64,000 nucleotides of DNA from Bifidobacterium sp. ESL0732 (GCF_029395535.1 NZ_CP113920.1:1984001-2048000); one strand, 5' to 3'. Positions 17,625 to 27,206 are shown, numbered from the stretch's first letter. Notes: generated by a model not told the origin, from the sequence alone. A program made the numbers and translations.

Positions 17625-18644
17625 ATGCAACATATTACCTTAGGAGATTCAGACGTCAAGATCTCGCCGATGTTCATCGGCGGCATGTCGTTCGGCGAAC
17701 CGGACCCGGAACAGCACGTTTGGACCATCGACCAAGAAGGCACTCAGGCCGTTCTCGCCCGGGCACTTGAGCTCGGCGTCAATGCCATCGATACCGCCAA
17801 CTGCTACGCGCGCGGCACCAGCGAGGAATACATCGGCCAGGCGCTCAAAAACCTTGGCGTTCCGCGCGACCAGGTCGTGCTCGCCAGTAAGGTCTATTTC
17901 AACGAGGGCCATTCCTCCGCGAAAGCCATCAAGCGCGAAATCGAAGGCAGCCTCAAGCGTCTGCAGACCGACTATCTTGATCTCTACATCCTGCACCGCT
18001 TCGATTACACCACCCCGATGGAAGAGACCATGCAGGCCCTCGACGAACTCGTGCGCGCCGGTAAGGTCCGCGCCATCGGAGCCAGCGAGATGTTCGGCTA
18101 CCAGTACCACAACCTGCAGGTCGTAGCCGAAGAGAACGGATGGACAAAGCTCTCGACGCTGCAATGCCATTACAACCTGATCTACCGCGAAGACGAGCGC
18201 GAGCTCATCCCGGTGGCCCGCCAGTACAACGCCGTTCCGACGCCGTATAGCCCGCTGGCTTCCGGCCATCTCGCGCGCAAGACATGGGATTCCGACTCGC
18301 TTCGCAGCCGTACCGACAAAGTGGAGCACAGCAAGTACGACCGCGACCGCGACGTCGACCAACCCATCGTCGACCGCGTGGCCGAACTTGCCGAAAAGCA
18401 TGGCGTGAGCATGTCGCAAATCGCGCTGGCGTGGCACTGGGTTCACGGCCCCTCCGCCCCGATCGTCGGCTGCAGCTCCCCCAAGCGCGTCGACCAAGCG
18501 GTGGCAGCGCTCGACGTCAAGCTGAACGAAGAGGAGGTCGACTACCTCGAAGAACCCTACATCGCCCACGAATTGGTCGGTCCGCTGGCCCGTCCGGGCG
18601 AGAAGGCCCTGGCCGGCACTACCGTTCCCCCAGAAACCAAGTAA
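17625..18644 (+). CDS. Aldo/keto reductase
   Basis: A 339-residue NADPH-dependent oxidoreductase with a TIM-barrel fold. The catalytic tetrad is visible as Asp in AIDTANCY, Tyr in the same segment, Lys in VLASKVYF and His in LYILHRFD. The nucleotide-binding end contains PIVGCSSPKRVDQ. This subgroup includes reductases of aldehydes and ketoaldehydes. The upstream MerR regulator suggests induction by a reactive carbonyl. The AT-rich 171-bp leader has an imperfect palindrome at 17523-17540 and a weak ribosome-binding site. A terminator follows at 18677. Confidence 0.92.
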   Translation: MQHITLGDSDVKISPMFIGGMSFGEPDPEQHVWTIDQEGTQAVLARALELGVNAIDTANCYARGTSEEYIGQALKNLGVPRDQVVLASKVYFNEGHSSAKAIKREIEGSLKRLQTDYLDLYILHRFDYTTPMEETMQALDELVRAGKVRAIGASEMFGYQYHNLQVVAEENGWTKLSTLQCHYNLIYREDERELIPVARQYNAVPTPYSPLASGHLARKTWDSDSLRSRTDKVEHSKYDRDRDVDQPIVDRVAELAEKHGVSMSQIALAWHWVHGPSAPIVGCSSPKRVDQAVAALDVKLNEEEVDYLEEPYIAHELVGPLARPGEKALAGTTVPPETK

Positions 18645-18676
18645 GTTCAAGACTTGTAAAACCTAACGAAATCTAG

Positions 18677-18716
18677 GCCTCGTCCACGAATTTTTTCATT
18701 CGCGGATGAGGCTTTT
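18677..18716 (+). terminator. Rho-independent terminator
   Basis: A 15-bp stem (two G-U pairs) from GCCTCGTCCACGAAT to ATTCGCGGATGAGGC, followed by TTTT, 33 bp after the aldo/keto reductase stop codon. Confidence 0.8.
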
Positions 18717-18894
18717 GCATTTCGGCTCATCCAAGGCCATATTTCATCAACGTTGCTGAAGTCAGCCATTTTATCAATCGAATACTTCTATTTATGTGAG
18801 AAATCTATCATTTTTAATTACCGATTTTCGATATTTATTGATTATTACTACTTATAATAGTAGAACCATTTAAGTTCTTGCAAGGAGGCAAAAC

Positions 18895-19959
18895 ATGAAG
18901 GCTGTTCGCTATTACGGTAAAGAACGTGTCCAAATCGACGACATTCCGGAGCCGCAGCTGAAACCCGGAACCATCAAGATCCACCCTGCGTTCACCGGGC
19001 TTTGCGGCTCGGATCTGCACCTTTATTACGACGGACCAGAATCGGGCGGCATCAACCCGAACAAGCCCCATCCCATTTCCGGGGAGACACTGCCGGTTGT
19101 GTTCGGCCATGAGTTCTCCGGCACCGTCGAGGCCATCGCCGACGACGTGGACACCGATATCAAGGTGGGAGACAACGTCGTCGTAGAACCTTTGATGGTA
19201 TGCGGAGAATGCGCTGCCTGCAAGTCGGGGAATTACAACGTCTGCCCGAAAATGGGCTTCATCGGCATCAATGGTCGCGGCGGCGGGATGAGCGAGCACA
19301 TCGTCGTCGAGTCCCGGTGGGTTCACGCCATCGGCGATCTGCCGCTTGACCAAGCGGCGCTGATCGAACCCTTCTCCGTCGCCTACCATGCGGTCCGCCG
19401 CACGGGAGTTAAGGCCGGGCAGACCGCCGTCGTAGGCGGCGCCGGCCCTATCGGCCTGCTGGTAGCCCAAGCGCTGAAGGCCAAAGGTGTCAAGGTCATC
19501 GTTTCCGAGCTTGCAGACATCCGCAAAAAGGCGGCACTTGATACCGGCGTGGCCGATATCGTCGTCGATCCCAGCAAGGAAGACCTCGCTGAACGGGTGC
19601 ACAAGGAGACCAACGGCGTAGGGGCCGACGTAGCGTTCGACGCATCCGGTGTGGGCGTGGTCGTCCATCAGCTTCTGGCCTCGCTTAAGCCAGAAGGCAA
19701 ACTGGAAATCGTCGCAATCCACGCCAAGCCGCTGACCATCAATGTCAGCGAGGAACTCACCGGCGGCGAGAAAAGCATGGAGGCCTCTCTCGGCTATGCG
19801 AACGACCACGAGGATGTCATCAAGCTGATTCACGATGAACACATCGACCTCTCAAAGTTCATCACCGACAAAATCAAGGCTGAAAATATCGTCAAGGACG
19901 GGCTTGAGGAGTTGCACAACAACCCCGCCCAACACGTCAAGATTCTCGTCCAGCTCTAA
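18895..19959 (+). CDS. Zinc-dependent alcohol dehydrogenase (2,3-butanediol/sorbitol dehydrogenase type)
   Basis: A 354-residue medium-chain dehydrogenase. Catalytic zinc ligands are Cys37 in GLCGSD and His72-Glu73 in FGHEFSG. The structural zinc site is Cys103, Cys106, Cys109 and Cys117 in CGECAACKSGNYNVC. The Rossmann motif VVGGAGPIGLLVAQ lies near residue 180. Overall it resembles butanediol dehydrogenases and L-threonine/sorbitol dehydrogenases; the exact substrate cannot be told. AAGGAGG precedes the ATG. It is a single-gene unit with its own terminator. Confidence 0.92.
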   Translation: MKAVRYYGKERVQIDDIPEPQLKPGTIKIHPAFTGLCGSDLHLYYDGPESGGINPNKPHPISGETLPVVFGHEFSGTVEAIADDVDTDIKVGDNVVVEPLMVCGECAACKSGNYNVCPKMGFIGINGRGGGMSEHIVVESRWVHAIGDLPLDQAALIEPFSVAYHAVRRTGVKAGQTAVVGGAGPIGLLVAQALKAKGVKVIVSELADIRKKAALDTGVADIVVDPSKEDLAERVHKETNGVGADVAFDASGVGVVVHQLLASLKPEGKLEIVAIHAKPLTINVSEELTGGEKSMEASLGYANDHEDVIKLIHDEHIDLSKFITDKIKAENIVKDGLEELHNNPAQHVKILVQL

Positions 19960-20014
19960 AGAGAGGGATAAAAACGTCTCGGTCTTATAGCCGAGATCAC
20001 ATTGCCAACAAAAT

Positions 20015-20046
20015 CGGGCCGTTACCTTCTGGTAGCGGCCCGTTTC
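20015..20046 (+). terminator. Rho-independent terminator
   Basis: CGGGCCGTTACC (20015-20026) pairs with GGTAGCGGCCCG (20031-20042) around TTCT, then TTTC. It lies between the convergent alcohol dehydrogenase and flavodoxin genes. Confidence 0.85.
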
Positions 20047-20064
20047 ATATGTTCGGCTGTTCGT

Positions 20065-20541
20065 TTATAAGTCAAGCTCTTTGACCCACTGTGCCAGCGT
20101 CTTCTGTGTGACGTCCGGCGTAAAGCGTCGACCCGTCTTCCATGTCGCTTTAGGAGCGCAACTGTGCAGATGCTCGCCATTGGCACCTTCCAAACTCGAG
20201 CCGGAAGTCGCAAACGTCACGATGATCTTGCCCTCGAAATCCTGACTTTCCAGGAATGTGCGCACAATCTGCGGCGCGACGCCGAACCAAAGCGGATAGC
20301 CCACGAACACGACATCGTAGTCGTCGACGTCAACTGGATCCGCCATCTGCGGACGTGCATCCACGTTATGTTCCACATTCACCCGGCTTTTCTCATCCTC
20401 ATAATCAAGATCAGAGGCGATATAAGGCATGGACGGTTGAATCTCCTTGATATCGGCCTTGACAGCCTTTGCCAGTTTCTGCGCCACAGCGCGCGTGTTC
20501 CCGGTAGCGGAAAAATATGTCACCAATACATTGTCAGCCAT
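20065..20541 (-). CDS. Flavodoxin
   Basis: A 158-residue flavodoxin of the FMN-binding fold. The phosphate-binding loop FSATGNTRAVAQ is at residues 10-21, and FVGYPLWFGVAP and TFATSGSS are the two isoalloxazine-flanking loops. It is closest to the stand-alone flavodoxins used as electron carriers or NAD(P)H-dependent reductases in anaerobes. A good ribosome-binding site (GGAGAAAGGG) precedes the ATG. It is monocistronic, convergent with the alcohol dehydrogenase gene. Confidence 0.92.
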   Translation of the reverse strand: MADNVLVTYFSATGNTRAVAQKLAKAVKADIKEIQPSMPYIASDLDYEDEKSRVNVEHNVDARPQMADPVDVDDYDVVFVGYPLWFGVAPQIVRTFLESQDFEGKIIVTFATSGSSLEGANGEHLHSCAPKATWKTGRRFTPDVTQKTLAQWVKELDL

Positions 20542-20750
20542 AACGTTCCCTTTCTCCGATAATCATTGACTATCAGTAAATCAATGACACCAAGGAACAT
20601 TTTATGCCAAGCCTACCCAAAAAGTGACATACCTCACAGCAATAATTAATTCTTATTAGATTGGCCATATCGCGCTATCTCCCGACATCTCCCCATCGCT
20701 AATCCATCGGCACTCCATATAATTGGGCTCAAGACGAACACGGAGCGACA

Positions 20751-21248
20751 ATGACACAACTGGACGACGGAAACAACGAGTTCTATAAACGGCGCTTGGA
20801 AAGGATGGGCATCACCTACCGGACCATTCTTCACGACCCTGTGACCACCATGGAACACAGCCTTGAATTCAACTGCCTTATCGCGAAAAACATGCTTGTC
20901 CACAACAAAAAGAACAACACATACTTTTTATTGATGACAACGCCGACAACCCGGATCGATTTCAAAAAACTCGCGCAAATCCTACAGACCAGCCGTAGCA
21001 GCCTGAATTTCGCTACCTCAGACGAACTTACGGAAGTATTACATACTACCAGCGGATTGGTATCACCGCTGGCTCTTCCGGAACGCCATGTTGCAAACCT
21101 GCGATTTCTTATCGATACGCAACTTTGCGGCAAACCGGCACTTGGCTTCCATGCAGGCAAAAATACCGAAACTTTGGCCGTGAGCTTTACGGATTTGGAG
21201 AAATTCTGCAGACAACTTGGCTATACGATTACACCAATTCAAATCTGA
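20751..21248 (+). CDS. YbaK/ProX-type aminoacyl-tRNA deacylase
   Basis: A 165-residue protein of the YbaK/prolyl-tRNA-editing family (trans-acting deacylases such as PrdX/ProXp-ala). These remove misactivated amino acids from tRNA. The fold-specific features are the conserved central Lys in CLIAKNMLVHNKKNN, the strand TYFLLMTTP, and the C-terminal SPLALPERHVANLRFLIDTQL, matching the family motif SPFGL near an Asp-rich turn. It is monocistronic. The next feature is tRNA-Leu on the opposite strand; no functional link is implied. Confidence 0.85.
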   Translation: MTQLDDGNNEFYKRRLERMGITYRTILHDPVTTMEHSLEFNCLIAKNMLVHNKKNNTYFLLMTTPTTRIDFKKLAQILQTSRSSLNFATSDELTEVLHTTSGLVSPLALPERHVANLRFLIDTQLCGKPALGFHAGKNTETLAVSFTDLEKFCRQLGYTITPIQI

Positions 21249-21323
21249 AACGAAGCAATTCCGAGAAATCTGAGCAACCCAATATCGTTAAGGGCTCACT
21301 TGCGATTCCGACGACTACTTAAG

Positions 21324-21404
21324 TGCGAGCAAAGGGACTCGAACCCTCACGACAAAGTCACAGGAACCTAAATCCTGCGCGTCTACCAATTCCGCCATGC
21401 TCGC
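21324..21404 (-). tRNA. tRNA-Leu (anticodon TAG)
   Basis: On the minus strand the acceptor stem GCGAGCA pairs with TGCTCGC, discriminator A. The anticodon stem CAGGA/TCCTG encloses TTTAGGT with anticodon TAG. A variable arm follows and the T arm contains GGTTCGAGTCC. At 81 bases with an extended variable loop it is a class II tRNA, as expected for leucine. CCA is not encoded. Confidence 0.95.
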
Positions 21405-21456
21405 GTAACGAATTCAATCTATCAGACGTCCCGCACAATGCAGCCTTGAAGTACTC

Positions 21457-22077
21457 TCACACCTCGCGCGCCATCAAGTAATCGGTCTGCTTGTCATCGC
21501 CTTGCCAGAACGCGTGCTGACCGACGCGCACGAAACCCTTGCCGGCGTAAAAGCGCTTGGCCGGCTCGTTGTGCTCCCACACGCCGAGCCACACCTTGCG
21601 CAAGTTGCGTTTGCGAGCCGCGTCCAATGCTAGAGTCATCAGCTGAGTGCCAAGCCCGCAGCCCTTGAACGCTTTCTGGATATAAAGTCGCTGGATTTCC
21701 ATCGTGTCTGGTCCCATATCTTCGAGCTGGGCATCACCAAAGTTCAGCTTCATATAACCAGCGGGGATTCCAGCAGAATCATCGGAACCGGCAATGCCTT
21801 CTGCAATTTGGCCACTTTGCCCCCGTTCCCCAAATTGCGCATCAGCAGTCATATAAATGATAAAAAACATCGAATTCGGATTCGCCAATTCATTACACAG
21901 AATCGGCTCGGCATAAGTCTCGGCAAGAAATTTTTTCATGTCCTCATCCGAGCTTGTTCCGTCAAAGGTATCGACATAGGTCTCGACGCTCAGCTGGTGC
22001 AGCAAACCAGCATCGGCTACCCCGCAACGTCTGATTGTTCCCACAATATGGGAATTTGAAGCATCTGAACCCGCCAT
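21457..22077 (-). CDS. GNAT-family N-acetyltransferase
   Basis: A 206-residue acetyltransferase. The acetyl-CoA pyrophosphate-binding motif A is in QRLYIQKAFKGCGLGTQL, and the C-terminal WLGVWEHNEPAKRFYAGKGF is the conserved motif B region. Such proteins acetylate small molecules, peptides or proteins; the substrate is unknown. A TTG-started longer form (to 22125) is possible, but ATG 22077 has AAAGGTG just upstream. It is divergent from the AEC transporter gene. Confidence 0.88.
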   Translation of the reverse strand: MAGSDASNSHIVGTIRRCGVADAGLLHQLSVETYVDTFDGTSSDEDMKKFLAETYAEPILCNELANPNSMFFIIYMTADAQFGERGQSGQIAEGIAGSDDSAGIPAGYMKLNFGDAQLEDMGPDTMEIQRLYIQKAFKGCGLGTQLMTLALDAARKRNLRKVWLGVWEHNEPAKRFYAGKGFVRVGQHAFWQGDDKQTDYLMAREV

Positions 22078-22216
22078 ATGCACACCTTTAAAACTATTTG
22101 CTGATTTTTTGCCGTCTAACGGCAACGCCGAAGTCTATGATATGTCGGAGTAAGCCAATTGACGGCCGACTCGCCGCCTGCGCAGAGAACCATAGAAAAG
22201 GGAGAGAAACAAGTCC

Positions 22217-23218
22217 ATGTCAGCACTCATTCAACCAGCGACGCTGCTGCTCATCATTTTGCTGGGATACCTGTTCAAACGGACCGGCATTTTGGGGCCG
22301 AAGGACTATCGCGTGGTGCAAGTGCTCGAATTCGATATCGTGCTGCCCGGCGCTATTATTTACTCCTTCGCTACGAACCCCCACCAGCTCAACCTTTTGC
22401 TGCTTTCCTGCTTTTCGTTCTGCGCAGCCCTAATTCCACCGCTGCTGATTTTCGTTACCACGCGCCATCGCCCCGTTTCCGACCGCGCATTTCTGATGCT
22501 CAACGGCAGTGGGTTCAACGTGGGCTGCTTCTGCTTCCCCATGGTTCAGGCATTCCTCGGCCCGGCCGCGTTGGTTCCCGCGGCGATGTTTGACATCGGC
22601 AATGACATCATGGTTGCGGCCGGTACGAACGTGATGACACAGAATCTTCTGCACATCACCCCCGGCAAAACACTGGCCGAGCAGCACGCCGGAGACGCTC
22701 CGACATTGCCGCGGATCAAGGCGACCGACCGCGATGCCCGCCGACTTCAGCGCCGTGCTCTGATTCGCAACATCGTCAAGGGCTTCGTCACTTCACCGGC
22801 GTTCGACACCTACATTCTGATGCTGGTGCTTATGCTCTTCAACTTCCGCTTCCCAAACTGGATCGCACAAGTCTGCCAGCCGTTCTCGGCAGCGAATGCG
22901 TTCTGCTCAATGGTGATGGTCGGCATGCTGACCGATCTGCCAGGCTCCAAACGCGACCTCAAGTTCGTCGGCGAGGTCATGGCCTGGCGTCTACCTTGCG
23001 CCATCATTTTTGCTTTGCTGGCTTGGTATATCCTGCCGTTCAGCTCCGTCATCCGCGAGACCGCCGTGATGTGCTGCCTCGCGCCGACGGCCATCTTCTC
23101 GACGATGTTCACCGACAAGGTGCTCGGCAACGCCAAGCTCGCAGGCTTCATCCTCTGTCTGACCGCCGTGGTCGGAACGATTATGATGACCGTCGCCCAC
23201 TTCATCATCCATATGTAA
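22217..23218 (+). CDS. AEC-family (auxin efflux carrier) transporter
   Basis: A 333-residue membrane protein with about ten helices in two five-helix halves around a hydrophilic centre (about 155-185, rich in charged residues). Hallmarks are ILLGYLFKRTGIL near the start and GFNVGCFCFPMVQAFLG. Members export organic acids such as malate. AAAAGGGAGAG lies before the start. Its 3' end faces rdgB with an 11-bp gap. Substrate unknown. Confidence 0.9.
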   Translation: MSALIQPATLLLIILLGYLFKRTGILGPKDYRVVQVLEFDIVLPGAIIYSFATNPHQLNLLLLSCFSFCAALIPPLLIFVTTRHRPVSDRAFLMLNGSGFNVGCFCFPMVQAFLGPAALVPAAMFDIGNDIMVAAGTNVMTQNLLHITPGKTLAEQHAGDAPTLPRIKATDRDARRLQRRALIRNIVKGFVTSPAFDTYILMLVLMLFNFRFPNWIAQVCQPFSAANAFCSMVMVGMLTDLPGSKRDLKFVGEVMAWRLPCAIIFALLAWYILPFSSVIRETAVMCCLAPTAIFSTMFTDKVLGNAKLAGFILCLTAVVGTIMMTVAHFIIHM

Positions 23219-23229
23219 GAGCGCTCTGC

Positions 23230-23904
23230 TCAGCCGATAAGCGCCTTGATCGCGGGGGCGAGCGCGACGAAAGCCTTGTGACGGTGGGAAATCGCGTTCT
23301 TTTCCTCGGCTGTCATTTCGGCGCTGGTCAGCTTTTCGTCGTTTTCGTTCAACCGGCCAGGCTGGTCATTTGGTACAAAGATGGAATCGTAGCCGAAACC
23401 GTTCTCGCCACGAGGCTCACGGATGACCGTGCCACGCATCTCGCCAAGCTTCACGGTCTCTTCGGCCTTCGGCGCGGTTCCGTTTGGCCGTTCCTCACCG
23501 CAATGCTTCGGCACCACCAAAGCCGCCGCACAATTGAAGCGGGCACCACGCTTACCGTCGGGAATGTCTTCAAGTTGGGCGAGCAACAAGGCGTTGTTGG
23601 CCTTGTCATGGCCATGAGCACCGGCCCAACGCGCCGAAAGGATGCCAGGAGCCGCGCCAAGTACGTCAACAATCAGTCCGCTGTCATCGGCGAGCGCCGG
23701 CAGCCCGGTTCGCTTCGCCACATCCCGCGCCTTGATCAATGCGTTCTCCTCAAACGTCACACCGGTTTCAACCGGGTCGGGCAGGTTCATCGAGCCTGCT
23801 GAAACCAGTTCGACGTGCTGTGCGGCCTTGCCCAGCTCTTCCTCGAGGATGGTACGAATCTCCGGCAGCTTGCCCTCGTTATGCGTGGCGACGACGATTT
23901 TCAT
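23230..23904 (-). CDS. rdgB: dITP/XTP pyrophosphatase (RdgB/HAM1)
   Basis: House-cleaning nucleotide pyrophosphatase that hydrolyses dITP and XTP to monophosphates to keep them out of DNA and RNA. The N-terminus MKIVVATHNEGKLPEIR, the FEENALIKAR motif, the LADDSGL catalytic segment and the C-terminal SHRHKA motif are all present. GGAAGGGAAG precedes ATG 23904; the longer ORF adds an unsupported extension. The gene follows rph in the same direction, a common actinobacterial pairing, with a palindromic array between them. A low-complexity insertion (about 135-160) is present. Confidence 0.95.
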   Translation of the reverse strand: MKIVVATHNEGKLPEIRTILEEELGKAAQHVELVSAGSMNLPDPVETGVTFEENALIKARDVAKRTGLPALADDSGLIVDVLGAAPGILSARWAGAHGHDKANNALLLAQLEDIPDGKRGARFNCAAALVVPKHCGEERPNGTAPKAEETVKLGEMRGTVIREPRGENGFGYDSIFVPNDQPGRLNENDEKLTSAEMTAEEKNAISHRHKAFVALAPAIKALIG

Positions 23905-23931
23905 CCCAACTTCCCTTCCAACTATATTCCA

Positions 23932-24098
23932 CCATAAATGAGCCACCGATTCGGTCTCAGGGGCTCATTTATGGCGAGGATATTCGAATCCGACATAAAA
24001 CCGCCACTCGCACAATCCCAGCGGTCCAATTATGACGCAAACATCCGAACCCGATATAAACAAGCCATTCACGAAGTCTCAGCGGCCCATTTATGGCG
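23932..24098. repeat. Three-unit palindromic array, period 61 bp (family 2)
   Basis: Unit 1 has perfect 13-bp arms CCATAAATGAGCC (23932-23944) and GGCTCATTTATGG (23962-23974). Units 2 and 3 are degenerate. Their right arms begin at 24023 and 24084, so the three right arms are spaced exactly 61 bp. The segments linking the units also repeat (GAATCCGACATAAA and GAACCCGATATAAA). It lies between the rph 3' end and the rdgB start. Confidence 0.78.
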
Positions 24099-24107
24099 CT
24101 TTTGAAT

Positions 24108-24872
24108 TCAGTCCTTTGCGAGCGCCTCGTTCTGCGCGCGCTGGAGCTCCTTGTTGCCCTTCTCTGCCAACTCGAGCAGCACGTTGAGCTCGTCGCGGGT
24201 GAATGGGCGATGCTCGGCGGTACCTTGGATCTCGATGAACTTGCCGGAGCCGGTCATGGCGACATTCATGTCGGTCATGGCTTGGCTGTCTTCGATATAC
24301 GGCAGGTCGAGCATCGGGGTGCCGTTGATGATGCCCACGGAAACCGCGGAAATCTGGTCCTTAATGGCCTTCTGCGCGGAACGGATGTGCTTGTGCTTTT
24401 CGGCCCAGTGCAAGGCGTCGACCAACGCGACGTAAGCGCCGGTCACCGATGCTGTACGAGTGCCACCGTCAGCTTGCAATACGTCGCAGTCCAGCTGCAC
24501 CTGATTCTCGCCCAGCGCCTTCATGTCGATGACACCACGCAGACAACGACCGACCAAGCGGCTGATCTCCTGCGTGCGTCCGCCGACTTTGCCTTTCACA
24601 GATTCGCGCGGCGTGCGCTCGGAGGTGGCGCGCGGCAGCATCGCGTATTCAGCGGTGACCCAGCCGAGGCCCGAATCCTTGCGCCAGCGTGGCACTCCGG
24701 GCGCAAATGTAGCGGTACACATCACGCGAGTGTTGCCGCATTCAATGAGCACAGAGCCTTCCGGGGCATCGGTGAAATGACGGGTGATCTTGACAGGCCG
24801 CAGCTCGTCGACGGCACGTCCGTCGGGGCGCACAACGGTATTCTTATCCAATAAATCTTTGATTTCAGCCAT
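24108..24872 (-). CDS. rph: Ribonuclease PH
   Basis: Phosphorolytic 3'-5' exoribonuclease that trims tRNA 3' ends. Of 254 residues, the N-terminus [17 protein letters not shown], the phosphate-binding region with the TSERTPRES motif and [16 protein letters not shown], and the [23 protein letters not shown] segment are all family hallmarks. It is upstream of rdgB on the same strand. Confidence 0.97.
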   Translation of the reverse strand: MAEIKDLLDKNTVVRPDGRAVDELRPVKITRHFTDAPEGSVLIECGNTRVMCTATFAPGVPRWRKDSGLGWVTAEYAMLPRATSERTPRESVKGKVGGRTQEISRLVGRCLRGVIDMKALGENQVQLDCDVLQADGGTRTASVTGAYVALVDALHWAEKHKHIRSAQKAIKDQISAVSVGIINGTPMLDLPYIEDSQAMTDMNVAMTGSGKFIEIQGTAEHRPFTRDELNVLLELAEKGNKELQRAQNEALAKD

Positions 24873-25012
24873 ACCGCCAACCTACCATCAGCCGGTCACG
24901 TCAGTATACAAATTTCACCATCGCAGCGGAAGAATAGCGAATAATGCAAATAAAGAAAAATATCCGTTTGCTATAGCGAAGCAGGGTTCGCGGAAGTTCC
25001 ACACGCAACCGC

Positions 25013-25651
25013 TCAGTTGCGCACGGAACCAATCAGCGGTTTCTTGGGCAGGATACGGTCAATAAGGAAGATGACAAACCCCATAACAGCAAAGGCGACG
25101 ATGCACATCGCGATATTGATCCACATCTTGTTCCAGCCAATCTTGTTGACATCGATGAAACCGTATGGGTACGGATTGCCGCCGGCCTCAGGCCCGGAAT
25201 GGGGCCAGAGTTGCGCACGGATGAGCACGAACGCCAGATAGAACGGGAAGTAGATAAGCCAAGTGAGCACATAATGCCACTTGAAGCGGCGGTGGGCGTC
25301 AAAAAGAATGAAATCTATCACCGCGAGAATCGGCACAACCCGGTGCAAAATGACATTGGTCATGATGCCGAACACATACTTTGCGGTCGCAGGATTGGCA
25401 GGCGGCAGAAGCGTTGCAGCGACAACGCCGGTAATCAATATATATAGTGTCAGAATGCCTTTGAGCCACGCGGGCGGCTGCTTGCCGTCGATAAGGCACG
25501 CGATACCGGCCCACAGCATTACCAGCCCGAGCAGGAAGTTGGTTTCGTAGGTGAAGTAGACCCAATAGCTGGTCTCGCTCCAAGCCACACTCGTCCACGC
25601 CAGACACAGAAATGCGATGACAAGACGGTAGATTCCGACAAAATATTTCAT
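25013..25651 (-). CDS. Pr6Pr-family membrane protein
   Basis: A 212-residue membrane protein with about six helices. It matches the Pr6Pr/FAR-17a-AIG1-like family by its layout: an N-terminal YRLVIAFLCLAWTSV helix, a YFTYETNFLLGLVMLW helix, the NVILHRVVPILAVIDFILF helix and the polar loop with NPYPYGFIDVNKIGW. Eukaryotic AIG1-like relatives hydrolyse fatty-acid esters of hydroxy fatty acids. The bacterial function is not known. Monocistronic, divergent from the nicotinate phosphoribosyltransferase gene. Confidence 0.85.
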   Translation of the reverse strand: MKYFVGIYRLVIAFLCLAWTSVAWSETSYWVYFTYETNFLLGLVMLWAGIACLIDGKQPPAWLKGILTLYILITGVVAATLLPPANPATAKYVFGIMTNVILHRVVPILAVIDFILFDAHRRFKWHYVLTWLIYFPFYLAFVLIRAQLWPHSGPEAGGNPYPYGFIDVNKIGWNKMWINIAMCIVAFAVMGFVIFLIDRILPKKPLIGSVRN

Positions 25652-25883
25652 GCGATTCAGTTTATGGGCAACATGCGAAAACAGCTCAATCTGCCAGCAT
25701 CTTTTATGAATCGATGCCGAAATGTCTACTTATAGTCATAATTACTATTAATCGCCGTGTCGGGTTAGACTCAAAGTGAAAAGCAACGCGGCCGGGCAAT
25801 CCGGCGACGCGAATCTCGTGGCCAAGCCGGCAAAGCCGACAACGCAAGGGGCACGAGTGATACACACCTCAGGGAGGCATGTG

Positions 25884-27206
25884 ATGCTGGATTATTCACC
25901 GGCTTTGATGACCGATATGTATGAATACACGATGCTGGACGCGGCGCTCAGGGACGGCACCGCGAATCGCAAGTGCGTCTTCGAAGTGTTTACGCGCCAT
26001 CTGCCCGAAGGACGTCGCTACGGCGTCGTGGCCGGCACTGGGCGTATTCTCGACGCGCTCGAGCGCTTCCACCTGAACGACGATGACCTGAAATTCCTTT
26101 CCGACCGCAAGATCGTCAGCCCCAAGACCATCGAGTGGCTCCGCAACTTCAAATTCACCGGCTCGATTAAGGGCTACCGCGAAGGCGAAATGTATTTCCC
26201 GGACTCCCCCATCCTCGAAATCGAGGGCACGTTTGGCGAATGCACCTTGCTTGAAACGCTACTGCTTTCGATCCTCAACTACGATTCCGCCGTCGCCGCC
26301 GCAGCCTCACGCATGTCCAGCGCAGCAGGCAAGCGCCCTTGCATGGACATGGGTGGCCGTCGCGCCAACGAATGGGCCGCAGTCGCCGCCGCCAGGGCTG
26401 CGGTGGTCGGCGGATTCCAAGGCACCGCGAACCTTCTTGCCGCACAGCTTTACGGCCTCAAGGCCATCGGCACTTCGGCCCACTGCTTCACCCTAGTCCA
26501 CGATTCAGAGCGCGATGCCTTCACTTCGCAGATCAACGCCATGGGCGCCAACACGACTCTTCTGGTCGATACTTTCGACATCAAGGAAGCCATCAAGACC
26601 GCCGTCGAGGTGGCCGGCCCCGAGCTGGGATGCGTGCGCATCGATTCCGGTGACCTCGCCGCGTTGGCCCAGCAGACACGCAACCAGCTGGACGCCTTGG
26701 GCGCGAAGAACACGAAAATCACCGTGACCAACGACCTCGACGAATATGCGCTGGCCGCCCTGCAGTCCGCTCCCGTCGACTCCTATGGCGTAGGAACAAT
26801 GCTGGTGACCGGTTCCGGCGCGCCTACCTGCGCGATGGTCTACAAGCTCACCGAACGTGAAGGCAAGAACGGCGAAATGGTGCCCGTCGCCAAGAAATCC
26901 GAGCACAAAGCTACCGTACCGGGCCGCAAGCTAGCTTTCCGCTCCTACGAATACGGTTTGGCCACCGCCGAACATGTCATCTCTGGCAGCGAGGAGAAAC
27001 TAGCCAAGTTCCATCCCGAGGACGGCTGGAAAGACCTGATGGTCACCTACATGGACCACGGTGAACCCAACAAGCAGTACCAGGGCCACGACGCCATCAC
27101 CGCCGCGCACGACTACCACGCGAAGGCACTGGCCGAACTGCCCATCACCGCGCAATCGCTGATGAAGGGCGACCCGTCGATTCCCACGCTAATCGACGTG
27201 CTCTAA
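25884..27206 (+). CDS. pncB: Nicotinate phosphoribosyltransferase
   Basis: Makes nicotinate mononucleotide from nicotinate and PRPP (ATP-stimulated), the first step of NAD salvage, in the cytoplasm. Of 440 residues, ALMTDMYEYTMLDAALRDG, the phosphorylatable His in IGTSAHCF, the PRPP-binding IDSGDLA and the TMLVTGSGAP loop are visible. GGGAGG lies upstream of ATG 25884; the longer reading frame upstream lacks family similarity. It converges with the DUF3039 gene across a palindromic array. Confidence 0.94.
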   Translation: MLDYSPALMTDMYEYTMLDAALRDGTANRKCVFEVFTRHLPEGRRYGVVAGTGRILDALERFHLNDDDLKFLSDRKIVSPKTIEWLRNFKFTGSIKGYREGEMYFPDSPILEIEGTFGECTLLETLLLSILNYDSAVAAAASRMSSAAGKRPCMDMGGRRANEWAAVAAARAAVVGGFQGTANLLAAQLYGLKAIGTSAHCFTLVHDSERDAFTSQINAMGANTTLLVDTFDIKEAIKTAVEVAGPELGCVRIDSGDLAALAQQTRNQLDALGAKNTKITVTNDLDEYALAALQSAPVDSYGVGTMLVTGSGAPTCAMVYKLTEREGKNGEMVPVAKKSEHKATVPGRKLAFRSYEYGLATAEHVISGSEEKLAKFHPEDGWKDLMVTYMDHGEPNKQYQGHDAITAAHDYHAKALAELPITAQSLMKGDPSIPTLIDVL

